Assembly (NCBI RefSeq): GCF_000336555.1
Contig: NZ_KB375281.1
Coordinates: 3,088,926 to 3,152,925, forward strand
Direction: 5' to 3'
Length of the DNA: 64,000 nt
Source: Afipia clevelandensis ATCC 49720
Lineage (GTDB): Bacteria > Pseudomonadota > Alphaproteobacteria > Rhizobiales > Xanthobacteraceae
Shown: piece by piece, positions 40,156 through 48,658 of the stretch
Position numbering within the stretch: position 1 is the stretch's first letter
How the letters are laid out: each line of letters starts with the position of its first letter
The notes under the pieces: generated by a model
The model's input: only the letters and a program-made list of their open reading frames with translations
What the model was told of the DNA's origin: nothing
The model's database searches: none
Made by a program: the position numbers and the translations under genes

Positions 40156-40896
40156 CTAAAGAATGGGCAGAACCGTAGCCGCAGGGATATTGCCATGGTT
40201 GTCGAAAGGGTGGGGAAACATGACCTCAACGGCCCCTCCAGATTGGCCATACAGCGGAACACTAGCTCCATAGTACACCAGTGTGCCGCGCACCGGAGTT
40301 AGCTCATAGCGCCAGCAAGCGGGCAATAGTTTTGGAAGAGCAAATCGTCCCACGGCTGATAGACCGGTAGGAGTGAAGGGTTTCTCAGATGCAGGAGCCG
40401 CATAAGTTTCGGGTTTGACGATTCTATTGCTGGCTCTGTCGATCCTTTGACTTTTGGAAAACTGCTCATAGCGGTAGAACACGTCTTGGCCACCGCACAA
40501 CCCTTTAAACGGAAGATGGCCATAGACATAACTGGGGCGCCAAGGAGTCGCCGGAAGAGGGTATCGAGGCCCCATGTGGATGAATGGAAGAATGCTCCAA
40601 GCTGCGAGGGCAGCCATCGGGGTGATCGGAGGACAAGGCCGTAAACGACTTACCCAAGCCTCCAAACGCTGACCGTACTCCTCTGCAGAGAATGCTCCGT
40701 CTCGTCCCACACCCACCAACTCATAAAATAAATTAAGCTGTTCGGCGGAGTCGTCATCGTAAAGGACGGCTATGCGGCCGCTTTCAACAACGAGCGGCGT
40801 TCCGTCGCCTTGGATGCCGACCTGCACACCCATGTCCACTTCAGGCTCGTTGGCAAATTGTTCGATCTGTTGAGGGGTTAATTGAAAAATGGTCAT
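40156..40896 (-). CDS. protein with TNT-like (NAD+ glycohydrolase) C-terminus
   Basis: A 246-residue cytoplasmic protein. Residues 1-100 are an unrecognised N-terminal domain (PQQIEQFANEPEVDMGVQV). From about 135 to 230 the order RIDRASNRIVKPETYAAPAS, VGRFALPKLL, WRYELTPVRGTLVYYGAS and PLYGQSGGAVEVMFPHPF resembles the tuberculosis-necrotizing-toxin domain (PF14021), which degrades NAD+ and ends in a FGQPGGG-like loop with a catalytic Gln. Here the loop is YGQSGG at 216-221. That assignment is inference by eye. Strong AGGAG before the ATG at 40896. No secretion signal and no obvious immunity gene adjoin it. Confidence 0.5.
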   Translation of the reverse strand: MTIFQLTPQQIEQFANEPEVDMGVQVGIQGDGTPLVVESGRIAVLYDDDSAEQLNLFYELVGVGRDGAFSAEEYGQRLEAWVSRLRPCPPITPMAALAAWSILPFIHMGPRYPLPATPWRPSYVYGHLPFKGLCGGQDVFYRYEQFSKSQRIDRASNRIVKPETYAAPASEKPFTPTGLSAVGRFALPKLLPACWRYELTPVRGTLVYYGASVPLYGQSGGAVEVMFPHPFDNHGNIPAATVLPIL

Positions 40897-41000
40897 AAAG
40901 GCTCCTAAGAAAGAAATCGTCTGATGAAATTTGCGAAAGTGAAAAACGCTCGCTCGCCAATTCAATGACCTTTGGCGAGTATCGTCAAGAAACAAGGAGA

Positions 41001-41585
41001 CTATACGAGCTCCACAATCTTCCTCTGCGCGTCTTCCTCTCCGTCGATGTATCGCTGCGTCACACGAAGCGAGCTGTGACCGGCGAGCATCTGGACGTCG
41101 CGTAGCGATCCCCCCACGAGCGAAATCTTTCTTGCCGCATTCGTAATGAACGTGCGTCGTCCCGAGTGACTTGAGCACCCGTTGAACCCGATGTGCTCGT
41201 ACCACCGCGCGAACATATTCACGATCACCTGAGGTGAAGTCTGATCCAAGCGCTCAGTGCGGACGACGCGACCGTCTGGTGTCGGCGCAATTACCTGTCG
41301 CCAGTCGACGAGTGCTCGGCGAAGCTCCTCATTCAGCGGAATAATCCTACCAGATCGGCCCTTGCTCGCATGGTCCTGCAAAACGACGGCTTGACCGATC
41401 TCGCCCTGCGCGTCTGTCACCATGCGCCACGTTATGAACGCAATCTCGCGAGCGCGAAGACCGGCTTTGATTGAGAGCAAGAATATCAGTCGGTTGCGGA
41501 TCGGATGGCGGGTCTTGGCGAGATAGCCGAGTACGGCTTCAATTTGGCCTTTTGATAGAGGCTTGGCTTGCTTTCCGAGAGACAC
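41001..41585 (-). CDS. tyrosine recombinase, catalytic domain only
   Basis: A 194-residue tyrosine recombinase with all catalytic residues: AGLRAREIAF (Arg 44), SKGRSGR (Lys 75), SSHSGRRTFIT (His 140, Arg 143), LAGHSSLRVTQRYIDG (His 170, Tyr 179). The N-terminal core-binding domain of XerC/D-type enzymes is missing, so it is at the minimal end of the family. I chose the GTG at 41585, which has AGGAG seven bases upstream; the longer frame to 41687 has no such site. It may invert or resolve DNA within the island, separately from the serine recombinase. Confidence 0.85.
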   Translation of the reverse strand: MSLGKQAKPLSKGQIEAVLGYLAKTRHPIRNRLIFLLSIKAGLRAREIAFITWRMVTDAQGEIGQAVVLQDHASKGRSGRIIPLNEELRRALVDWRQVIAPTPDGRVVRTERLDQTSPQVIVNMFARWYEHIGFNGCSSHSGRRTFITNAARKISLVGGSLRDVQMLAGHSSLRVTQRYIDGEEDAQRKIVELV

Positions 41586-41793
41586 GGTTTGCTCCTGACC
41601 ATTTATCAGGATGCAGAACCATACCCAGTCGCAGGCGATCGTACAGGCCTGCTCGATAATATCATTTAGAATCCCAATGCACGGCATATAGAGGATTATA
41701 TACCTATATTGAAATAAAATTACCGGCTTGCTGTGCTTGACTCCTTTTCGCTGAAGGGATCAGATGGGTTTTCCGAAAACAAGGAGAATTGCA

Positions 41794-42228
41794 ATGGACC
41801 TCAAGCTCCGTGGCTGGAATCGCGATATGGGCACTCATCTGATCGCCAGTCATAACTTGTCGGATATTCCTATCCGGGATGATCCTAAGAAGACCATTAA
41901 CCGGCAAAAACCTGGCCTATTTAAAAACTTTGGGGAGGTCACGGTGGCATGGGCTCAAACCCTGAAGTTCACTGGCGACTACCGCATGCAAATCGAATTT
42001 ACCGAGGATGACGTGTTCAAGCTTTTCCGCGCCTCGTACGGTCGCGAACTGGATGAGGATCTGCTTGACCGTGGCTTCACGATCTCGGAGACGCTGAAAA
42101 AACGAATACTGAGTGAGATCAAAGTGGCAGATTTAACGATTGGCGATTTAGCGAAACTCGGAGCTGCATCCTCCGACCAACGCCCCGCGCAGACAAGGAC
42201 TGTGAGCGCATTCCGCAAACGAAGTTGA
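41794..42228 (+). CDS. island hypothetical protein
   Basis: A 144-residue soluble protein beginning MDLKLRGWNRDMGTHLIASH, preceded by a good AAGGAG site. The centre, TGDYRMQIEFTEDDVFKLFR, and the C-terminal helix LKKRILSEIKVADLTIGDLA are possible conserved parts. No family is recognised. It is divergent from the tyrosine recombinase and lies 108 bases before the HEPN/RES gene in the same direction, so it could be co-transcribed with that toxin-like gene. It does not look like the XRE/DUF2384-type antitoxin usually paired with RES toxins. Confidence 0.55.
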   Translation: MDLKLRGWNRDMGTHLIASHNLSDIPIRDDPKKTINRQKPGLFKNFGEVTVAWAQTLKFTGDYRMQIEFTEDDVFKLFRASYGRELDEDLLDRGFTISETLKKRILSEIKVADLTIGDLAKLGAASSDQRPAQTRTVSAFRKRS

Positions 42229-42336
42229 TCAGTTCAATCGACACTGGCGCGCCAGATCAACTTTGGAGTTAGAAGTTGAATACATTTAGCGGCAGCATTC
42301 GCGATCCAATCAAGCGCTCACAAATGGCACACACTT

Positions 42337-43569
42337 ATGAATGATGAGTTTGTTTGTGCGGAGTGCTTCAATGATCAAGGCATGAAGGACTTCTGTAATG
42401 CATACGCAGAAGAGAATGAGTGCAGTTTTTGCGGGACAAAGAATAAGGAGCCGATAGCCGCCCCACTTGATGATGTAATAAGTCATATCAATGCTTGTAT
42501 ACATCACCATTTCGACGATCCAGCCAACGCTGGTCTTCCTTTTGAGTCAGCTGAGGGCGGTTATCAAGGCTCGACGTATTATACTTCCGAGGTTTTCGAC
42601 GAGTTAGGTCTTGATTTTCCTCAAGACAGAGACGGCCGCCTTTACAATGCTATCTCTGCAGGCGTGGATAACGACCTTTGGAGTGAGGCTGAGCCGTTCA
42701 GATTGTCGTCCGACCAGCGCTTGCAATTCAGCTGGGAAAATTTCTGTCGCATTATAAAGCACGAACTGCGTTTCTTCTTTTTGCGGCCGCAACGGAATCG
42801 GTCACTCTATGACGACGAAGACGAGCTATTTTCGCCCGAAAGAATACTTCACACGATTTTTAAGTTCGCAGAGAGCGCCAATGGTTTCGTTACACTACCG
42901 GCCGGTACGAAGTTGTTCCGAGCGCGTTACCAACCAAAAGATGCCAGTTATTTCTCGGCATCAACTCTGGGGCCGCCGCCAGTTGATCATGCGATCAAAA
43001 CAAATCGCATGAGTCCGCCCGGCGTCGTAATGACTTATGCTGCTGAGGATAAGGAAACAGCGCTAGCCGAGACAGCCGATTCCCCTGGCACTTTCGTTGT
43101 CGCGGAATTTGCAAATGATCGGGACCTGATGATTCTCGATCTGACCCGCATCCCGGAAGTGCCGAGCTTCTTTGCTGAGCTGTCGGATACCATGGAGTAC
43201 GATCCGCGACCTCGGCTTAACTTTCTTCACAATATCAGTCGGGAAATATCGCGTCCCATAGCTCGGGATGACCGAGTTCATGTTGAATACGTGCCAACAC
43301 AGGTGGTTACAGAATATGTGCGAACGGCCATTGAAATTAACGGACAAAAAGTAGATGGCATACGATACAATAGCTCGAGACGTCATGCTGCCACGGCTAT
43401 CGTTCTATTCGCGGATCAAGAGAATTTGGTTCTTGACGAGGGCGAGCGACCGGAATTCTACCGAACCGCCGATCGCTGGCTTCGGTTAGTGAAATTCAGC
43501 ACAACGAAAGTTACGGCCAAAAACATTACTCGGTGGACTACACCGCCGAGAACCGATCTGTTTAAATGA
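42337..43569 (+). CDS. HEPN/RES domain protein (candidate NAD+-degrading effector)
   Basis: A 410-residue protein. The N-terminus has a zinc-ribbon-like pair (CAECFND, CSFCGTK) and a helical HEPN/RES N-terminal domain region (to about 180), as in the group called HEPN/RES NTD1. The RES domain follows, with its Arg (TKLFRARYQPKD), Glu (YAAEDKETALAETAD) and Ser (GIRYNSSRRHAATAIVLF). RES toxins of the Res-Xre systems break down NAD+ (established for that family). No cognate XRE antitoxin adjoins it, so control may be internal or through the upstream 144-residue protein. Confidence 0.75.
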   Translation: MNDEFVCAECFNDQGMKDFCNAYAEENECSFCGTKNKEPIAAPLDDVISHINACIHHHFDDPANAGLPFESAEGGYQGSTYYTSEVFDELGLDFPQDRDGRLYNAISAGVDNDLWSEAEPFRLSSDQRLQFSWENFCRIIKHELRFFFLRPQRNRSLYDDEDELFSPERILHTIFKFAESANGFVTLPAGTKLFRARYQPKDASYFSASTLGPPPVDHAIKTNRMSPPGVVMTYAAEDKETALAETADSPGTFVVAEFANDRDLMILDLTRIPEVPSFFAELSDTMEYDPRPRLNFLHNISREISRPIARDDRVHVEYVPTQVVTEYVRTAIEINGQKVDGIRYNSSRRHAATAIVLFADQENLVLDEGERPEFYRTADRWLRLVKFSTTKVTAKNITRWTTPPRTDLFK

Positions 43570-43680
43570 ATGACGGTCAGGCAGAGTTGATAACTGATTT
43601 TAGAGAATCTCGGATGTGCTCTATTATAACAAGCTGCCATCGGTTTGCGGGATCCAAGTGAACAAACCTTATAGCAACAT

Positions 43681-43714
43681 AATGGCTTGCATGGACTGAT
43701 GATAGAATGGACCA
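43681..43714 (+). repeat. 34-base imperfect direct repeat, left copy
   Basis: AATGGCTT, six differing bases, ACTGATGAT, one difference, GAATGGACCA. The same order is found at 44437-44470. The two copies frame about 720 bases of low coding quality. Confidence 0.6.
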
Positions 43715-43953
43715 AGTATCATCAGTTTCGACCTGAAAATATCTATGCCTGCCTCTGACAGATTCTCGTCGCTCCGGTTCTCTAGATCCGAGGAACTGCA
43801 TGATCAGCCCCGCTTAGATGTAGTGAATCATTTGTGCCCCGCGATTCTACCGCTTGATCCGCCAATAAACAGCACCAATGCTTGGATGTTGAAAAGCGAT
43901 CACACATACAGACTCACTCTCTGCTAACGAGGTTGAGAGCAGACGTTTGCGAT

Positions 43954-44148
43954 ATGGATTCCTTCAGAAAGTTGCAGCAGTTCCTTCTTGGAGAAATTGT
44001 GAGCACCGAGCGGAAGATAAGGCCACTCAAGGGTGAATTGGAGAGACTTCAGAATTATGCAGGAAAGATCATCTCTGGAGTTTTATTCGGGGTTAGCTTT
44101 TTATTTTCGTTTTTGCTGAGATATCGCAGCTATGTCAGTTGGCCATAA
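43954..44148 (+). CDS. doubtful small membrane-anchored peptide
   Basis: A 64-residue frame beginning MDSFRKLQQFLLGEIVSTER, with a helical charged segment followed by one hydrophobic stretch (IISGVLFGVSFLFSFLL). The layout is protein-like, but the ribosome binding site is weak (GAGGTTGAGAG is too far upstream) and the surrounding DNA looks decayed. It could be a remnant. Confidence 0.25.
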   Translation: MDSFRKLQQFLLGEIVSTERKIRPLKGELERLQNYAGKIISGVLFGVSFLFSFLLRYRSYVSWP

Positions 44149-44394
44149 ATCGCGAATTTCATGCAACATTCGACCATGCCGACTGTTCTTATTCTCTCAG
44201 GATCGATATCCCAGGCCTTGAACGTCCGAGCTAAATATCGAAGTATTTTTTTCTCAATGATCGATCTGGAGTTTGTTTCTCTTGACTGGTCCATTGAGTC
44301 TTCAATCAAGGCAATACAAAATGGTAAAGCCCTCATCGAAGAAGCCATTGAGTGAATAATTCAATAAACTTTCCTGACTCTCTATCGAGGGATA

Positions 44395-44436
44395 CTCGTC
44401 GCCGTCGATCTATTTTTGCGTCATGCGGAAAGAGCC
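44395..44436 (-). pseudogene. remnant of a tyrosine recombinase C-terminus
   Basis: Read on the minus strand this segment gives SFRMTQK-stop-IDGDE, aligned with SLRVTQRYIDGEE of the tyrosine recombinase at 41001. At the DNA level 44402-44436 matches 41041-41075 at 25 of 35 positions. The catalytic Tyr codon TAC is TAG here (44412-44410). Only the last part of the gene survives. Confidence 0.6.
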
Positions 44437-44470
44437 AATGGCTTTTGCAAACTGATGATGGAATGGACCA
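44437..44470 (+). repeat. 34-base imperfect direct repeat, right copy
   Basis: Matches 43681-43714 at 27 of 34 positions, including ACTGATGAT and GAATGGACCA. It lies eight bases from the NACHT gene stop and overlaps the upstream side of the recombinase remnant. Confidence 0.6.
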
Positions 44471-44478
44471 GTTGTTGT

Positions 44479-47400
44479 TCAAAGCCCGTTGTTAGGCAAC
44501 ACAACTCCAAAAGCGTCGGAAGGCAATCTAAGTTGATCTACCCACGTTTCCCTAACTGTTAATCCGGATTTTCGTGAATCTAAAGCGATATGCAGCGGGC
44601 CGACAAACTGCCGCCACGAGCTATTCAGAGTATGTGACGTAGCCTCGATCAGAGCGGACAAGGCGTGAATTCTTCGCTCCACAGAGACAGAACTGCTTGT
44701 CAATAATTGCTCAGCCAAATCCAAACCGGGTTGAAAAATAGGCTCTTGAACCAAAATATCTATGCTGCTCTTTACTTCGCCCTCATCCCCGACCAGAAGT
44801 GAAAGGGCAGCAGTAGCAGCTCGCGTTCGTGGAGAATCTCCTGGCTGAGAAACTGCAGCGGAGCTCAGAGTTGAGAAATCAAACTGACGCTTTTGAACCG
44901 AAATTGCGCTCAACAACGGATACAGCAGCTCCCGTTCATCCGGAAAGGCATTGAATGCCTTCATTATCGGAGGCGTTAAACTATCCAGCTCGTACTCATC
45001 AAAACGAGCTTCGCGAAGCGCAACTGCCAACTTGTGCACGATGGCGCGAACCCTTAAAGCTTCATCTGGAATATTTAAAACTCCTTCCATTGGAATGTAT
45101 TCCGACGCACCTTTTGCGAGCAGATCCAAATAAGTCTCGGCGTTTTCGAGGGTTGGGCGTCTCACGCCAAACAGGGTCACATGATGAGCTAGTTCGAGGA
45201 ATTTGTCCTTAACGCCTTTCGTTTCAGAGTGGCTTGCCAGCTCATATATTCTCGCTGCCAAAGCAAGCCCTTGATCATCGTCAACATAATTGGTCTCGGC
45301 TAAAATCCAACGCGGGCAGCCAATGCGCGCAACATCTTTTGAGAACCATTCTTTCGTGCTGGCGATCAAATCGGCTTCGGATATTCCGAATTCATCCCAA
45401 CGGGTTTCTGCAGAAAGCCAATCTTGTAGATCCCCGTACTGGCCCTCGAAAGCCAATGTGGACCGCAAATACAAATCATCGGCAGAATCCGCTGCATCAA
45501 CGATTGAAGCGATGGGCCAAGGAAGCGCGTCGATAATCACTTTTGAATTTTCAAAGATGCCAGGCTTCGCAATCATCTCGAGGCTAAGAGCTAGCGATTC
45601 CGCACATGGCGATCTTAGGAATACGAGTGAAGCGCGCAGTGGTATCCAAGCATCCGCGTCAAACTCTGACCCACCAAACTTCTCAAAGCTCGCAACCATG
45701 TTCAAGGAAGCATAGTTGACAATCGTTCGGCTATCAGATTGAGGCAGCTCCAACATAATATCTTTTCGGCCGGCTCCTTCGGGAGAGGCTAGCTCATGGA
45801 TGCTAAGAAGCCGCAATTTCTCGACGTCACGTTCGTTGAACCTGTCAGGTTCTTTAAGCGCATAAAAGAGGCGATATAGTTCTTCCAGTTGGGGTGCGGG
45901 CCCTATCTCCTTCAATATCATGTAAAGCCGGTCTAAAACTTCTTGGCTCAAATAGAATGAGTTCGTCTTTCCTATTATTTTCATTGCCGCGATATTGTCT
46001 TGTGGCAACCATTTCAGAATCGTTGAATTAGCCCACTTACTTTCCATAGCGGAAAAGAGAAACAACAGATTCCAAATCGCTGATCGTGTAACAGAGTCAA
46101 CCTCTCCAATTCTCGTTGTAATGTGGTGAGCGATTACTTCTTCGTCTGCCTCATCCCAAATGGCGCTTATTCTAGGGTCAAGATCAGAGCCGAGAGAGAG
46201 CTGTTCCATTGCATGAAGAATCAGAGGACGTCTTGATAGTGGATGATCAAAACCGATTCCATCTGCGACAAGATCGAGGGCCAAACGAGTGCCGTTCAAA
46301 CACAGTCTATCGGGTTCGACCGCGTCGAGCTGCCTGGGTATGGCAACAATTGCAGATCGTCTGTAATGAAAGCTGTCATCTGAAAAGCACCGGCTCGCGG
46401 CGATCTGGAAGACGTGTCGCCAATGCGAGTTGCCCGCTAGATGAGCTAATCGCTTTTCCATAATGGATTCATCACCGGACGTTATAGCGGCCGCTGCCAT
46501 AAACTCCTGTAGAGACCGCACGTCGAAGCTTATCGACCCTTCCTCTTGGGAGGAAAGGAGAACGAGTCTATGCAAGGCAAGACTCATTAGGTCCTCAACA
46601 CCCTCCTCGACCTTAGAAGCCTCGAAGCCCTCCGAAAGAAGGTAGCTTCTAACAAGACTTCGAAACCGTTCATGAGAGAGCCGACTTCTGGCACCGCCGC
46701 CATGCTCGCTATCTGTCTGCAGAACTAACCCAGCACGATGATGTATCGGACCAAGACGATGAAGATATCGCTCCAAGATCCGCTGCGTTTCTCCCCCTTT
46801 GGCTTTTTCGCGCCTTTTGAGTACTTCGAAGTACTCATTGAATAGCGTCCATCGCGCTGTTGGTACGCCGCCCCCCGTATCAACTATAAAATACAGGATT
46901 GTGACTTGCAGCGGACTCACCATAAGGCGCGCGGTTGCCGTCTGGGCTGCAGCCTTTTGTAATTGCCGATGAACGTCTAACCGCCGTTGAAGATCGTCTT
47001 TGTATCGGACTTCTCCGAACGCACCGGCATATGCAAGAGCTTGTTCAGGTTTTAATTCAGCTAACCTCCAATGCTCCCAAAGCTTCTCATCGAGATCGTG
47101 ATTGTAGCCTTGAGGTCGGGTTGTAACGACCGCAAGGACATCCGCATTTACTTCGCTTACCTCCAGAAAAAAATTCGAGATCGCATCGATGATGGCTGAT
47201 CGCTCGCCACTAGGCGGAACTTCATCGAGTCCATCGAACAGCACGATCCAAGGATGAGCTCTCAGCCAATTTCTGATCTCCGATCGCGTAACTTCGTCGT
47301 CGGAGCTCAGAGAAAGCTCAGATGCAATGTACGCTATCACGGAAGGTACTTGCTGATGCGCAGTCCGGGCTTGGCTTATTTGGTCAGCAAAGCGGGGCAG

Positions 47401-48501
47401 AGAGATGTGAATTGGATATCGATGAGGTAGGGCAGTTCCGATATTCTCTGTCTGAGCTCGTTTCAGTATCTCAGGAATTAACGCGCGAACCGTCTGATCT
47501 CGCCGGGCACCGGGATGCTTTTCAAGAATGGCGGATCGAAACAACTGAGCTAGGAATAGACTCGCTGTCGATTTACCTTGACCAGGACCGCCAATTAAAA
47601 CAATGCGGTTCTTTGAAGGCCTCCGCTCATCGTTCCCCTGTCGCTCCTCATCTTGCTCTAACGAATCTGGATCAAGTTTTTCTCGGGAGCGTTCGACCAA
47701 TGCAGAAACAACTCGGGAGCGTCGCTCAAGAAGGTTTTCCGTATTCGATAGACCGCGATTGTGTATAAGCAGATTCTGCTCTCTTTCGCCAAGCATTAGG
47801 GGTAGGTCAACGAATACTTGGCTCGTGCGTATCTGCAGATCACCGACGCTCCCAGCATCTTTTAGGCGAACGAATTGATCCCGAAATAGCTGATGCTTGA
47901 GCGATCTGCTCACAATCTCAGAAAAATTTGGATGCTGCGAATCAAAACGTTCTAGAACCTTCGTTAAAACGTCCCCTGGTGTAACCCAGGCTGCATAAGT
48001 ATGCCGAATTGCTGGCTGACCAACCAACATATCGACGATCTTATCGTAAGACCAAATATCAACATCTGTGACGCCTAGCTCTTTCTTCCACAGCTCAAGA
48101 TATTCAAGAGCTTTCGTCAGTCCCCCTTTGCGACGCCCTCGGCTTGATTTCCCATCTGCTCCCGACAGCCGAAGATTAGTCGCGATAATGTAATACTTTG
48201 GCTTCTTTAGCACATTTCGTGCGCGGCGGAATTTCTCAAGTTCGATATCGAGAGTACGCTTGAACCATGCCAAGTCGTCGATCGATGTTGCCGCGTCTTT
48301 ATACTTGGCTTGAATTACTAAATAGCCGCTCCAATTCCTTCCTTCATAACCCTTGATTGCTCCGTCATAAGTGAAGTCTCTACCTCCATCTGGTCCAGAC
48401 GAATACACTACACCTGCAGGGCCAAGTTTTTCGAAGCAAAGGGCTCGCACTAACCGTTCGAAACCTATGCCGCTAAGCCTTGAGAGATCACATGTCTCCA
48501 T
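44479..48501 (-). CDS. giant NACHT NTPase with N-terminal Mrr-like nuclease
   Basis: About 1340 residues from METCDLSRL. Residues 10-70 are an Mrr/PD-(D/E)xK nuclease: GIGFERLVRALCFEKLG, GPDGGRDFTY (Asp about 42) and YLVIQAKYKD (Gln-Ala-Lys about 64-66). The NACHT core follows: Walker A IGGPGQGKST (303-312), Walker B WIVLFDGLDEVP (418-429), sensor TTRPQGY (460-466) and the winged-helix block FDVRSLQEFMAAAA. The last 700 residues look like helical repeats, probably the sensor. The architecture resembles bacterial NACHT/Avs-type anti-phage proteins, in which sensing triggers the nuclease; that role is inferred. The start could be at 48585; 48501 fits the domain edge better. Confidence 0.85.
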   Translation of the reverse strand: METCDLSRLSGIGFERLVRALCFEKLGPAGVVYSSGPDGGRDFTYDGAIKGYEGRNWSGYLVIQAKYKDAATSIDDLAWFKRTLDIELEKFRRARNVLKKPKYYIIATNLRLSGADGKSSRGRRKGGLTKALEYLELWKKELGVTDVDIWSYDKIVDMLVGQPAIRHTYAAWVTPGDVLTKVLERFDSQHPNFSEIVSRSLKHQLFRDQFVRLKDAGSVGDLQIRTSQVFVDLPLMLGEREQNLLIHNRGLSNTENLLERRSRVVSALVERSREKLDPDSLEQDEERQGNDERRPSKNRIVLIGGPGQGKSTASLFLAQLFRSAILEKHPGARRDQTVRALIPEILKRAQTENIGTALPHRYPIHISLPRFADQISQARTAHQQVPSVIAYIASELSLSSDDEVTRSEIRNWLRAHPWIVLFDGLDEVPPSGERSAIIDAISNFFLEVSEVNADVLAVVTTRPQGYNHDLDEKLWEHWRLAELKPEQALAYAGAFGEVRYKDDLQRRLDVHRQLQKAAAQTATARLMVSPLQVTILYFIVDTGGGVPTARWTLFNEYFEVLKRREKAKGGETQRILERYLHRLGPIHHRAGLVLQTDSEHGGGARSRLSHERFRSLVRSYLLSEGFEASKVEEGVEDLMSLALHRLVLLSSQEEGSISFDVRSLQEFMAAAAITSGDESIMEKRLAHLAGNSHWRHVFQIAASRCFSDDSFHYRRSAIVAIPRQLDAVEPDRLCLNGTRLALDLVADGIGFDHPLSRRPLILHAMEQLSLGSDLDPRISAIWDEADEEVIAHHITTRIGEVDSVTRSAIWNLLFLFSAMESKWANSTILKWLPQDNIAAMKIIGKTNSFYLSQEVLDRLYMILKEIGPAPQLEELYRLFYALKEPDRFNERDVEKLRLLSIHELASPEGAGRKDIMLELPQSDSRTIVNYASLNMVASFEKFGGSEFDADAWIPLRASLVFLRSPCAESLALSLEMIAKPGIFENSKVIIDALPWPIASIVDAADSADDLYLRSTLAFEGQYGDLQDWLSAETRWDEFGISEADLIASTKEWFSKDVARIGCPRWILAETNYVDDDQGLALAARIYELASHSETKGVKDKFLELAHHVTLFGVRRPTLENAETYLDLLAKGASEYIPMEGVLNIPDEALRVRAIVHKLAVALREARFDEYELDSLTPPIMKAFNAFPDERELLYPLLSAISVQKRQFDFSTLSSAAVSQPGDSPRTRAATAALSLLVGDEGEVKSSIDILVQEPIFQPGLDLAEQLLTSSSVSVERRIHALSALIEATSHTLNSSWRQFVGPLHIALDSRKSGLTVRETWVDQLRLPSDAFGVVLPNNGL

Positions 48502-48658
48502 TCGGTCTGCCCTGATACCTTTGATAAGTCGATGTGAGGATGGGGGGACGCGTCTTCGGGACTCAGATAGTAACACGGAAAACATTCTCCGACGCCAGTT
48601 ACAAGCGCGTACGCGATGTTAGAACGGGCTGGGTTTGATCCAACAACGGAGAGACCCA

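Larger units (their letters stand above)
43570..44478. other. 909-base A/T-rich gap with recombinase remnant and flanking repeats
   Basis: This gap contains a weak 64-codon frame (described separately), a second 64-codon frame at 44161-44355 that has no good start signal, a tyrosine-recombinase remnant near 44395-44436 and an imperfect 34-base direct repeat at 43681-43714 and 44437-44470 (27 of 34 identical). It appears to be a decayed recombination scar between the RES gene and the NACHT gene. Confidence 0.55.

Noticed and set aside
44161-44355. 64-codon open frame before the NACHT gene
   Set aside because: No good start signal and it lies in the decayed segment between direct repeats.
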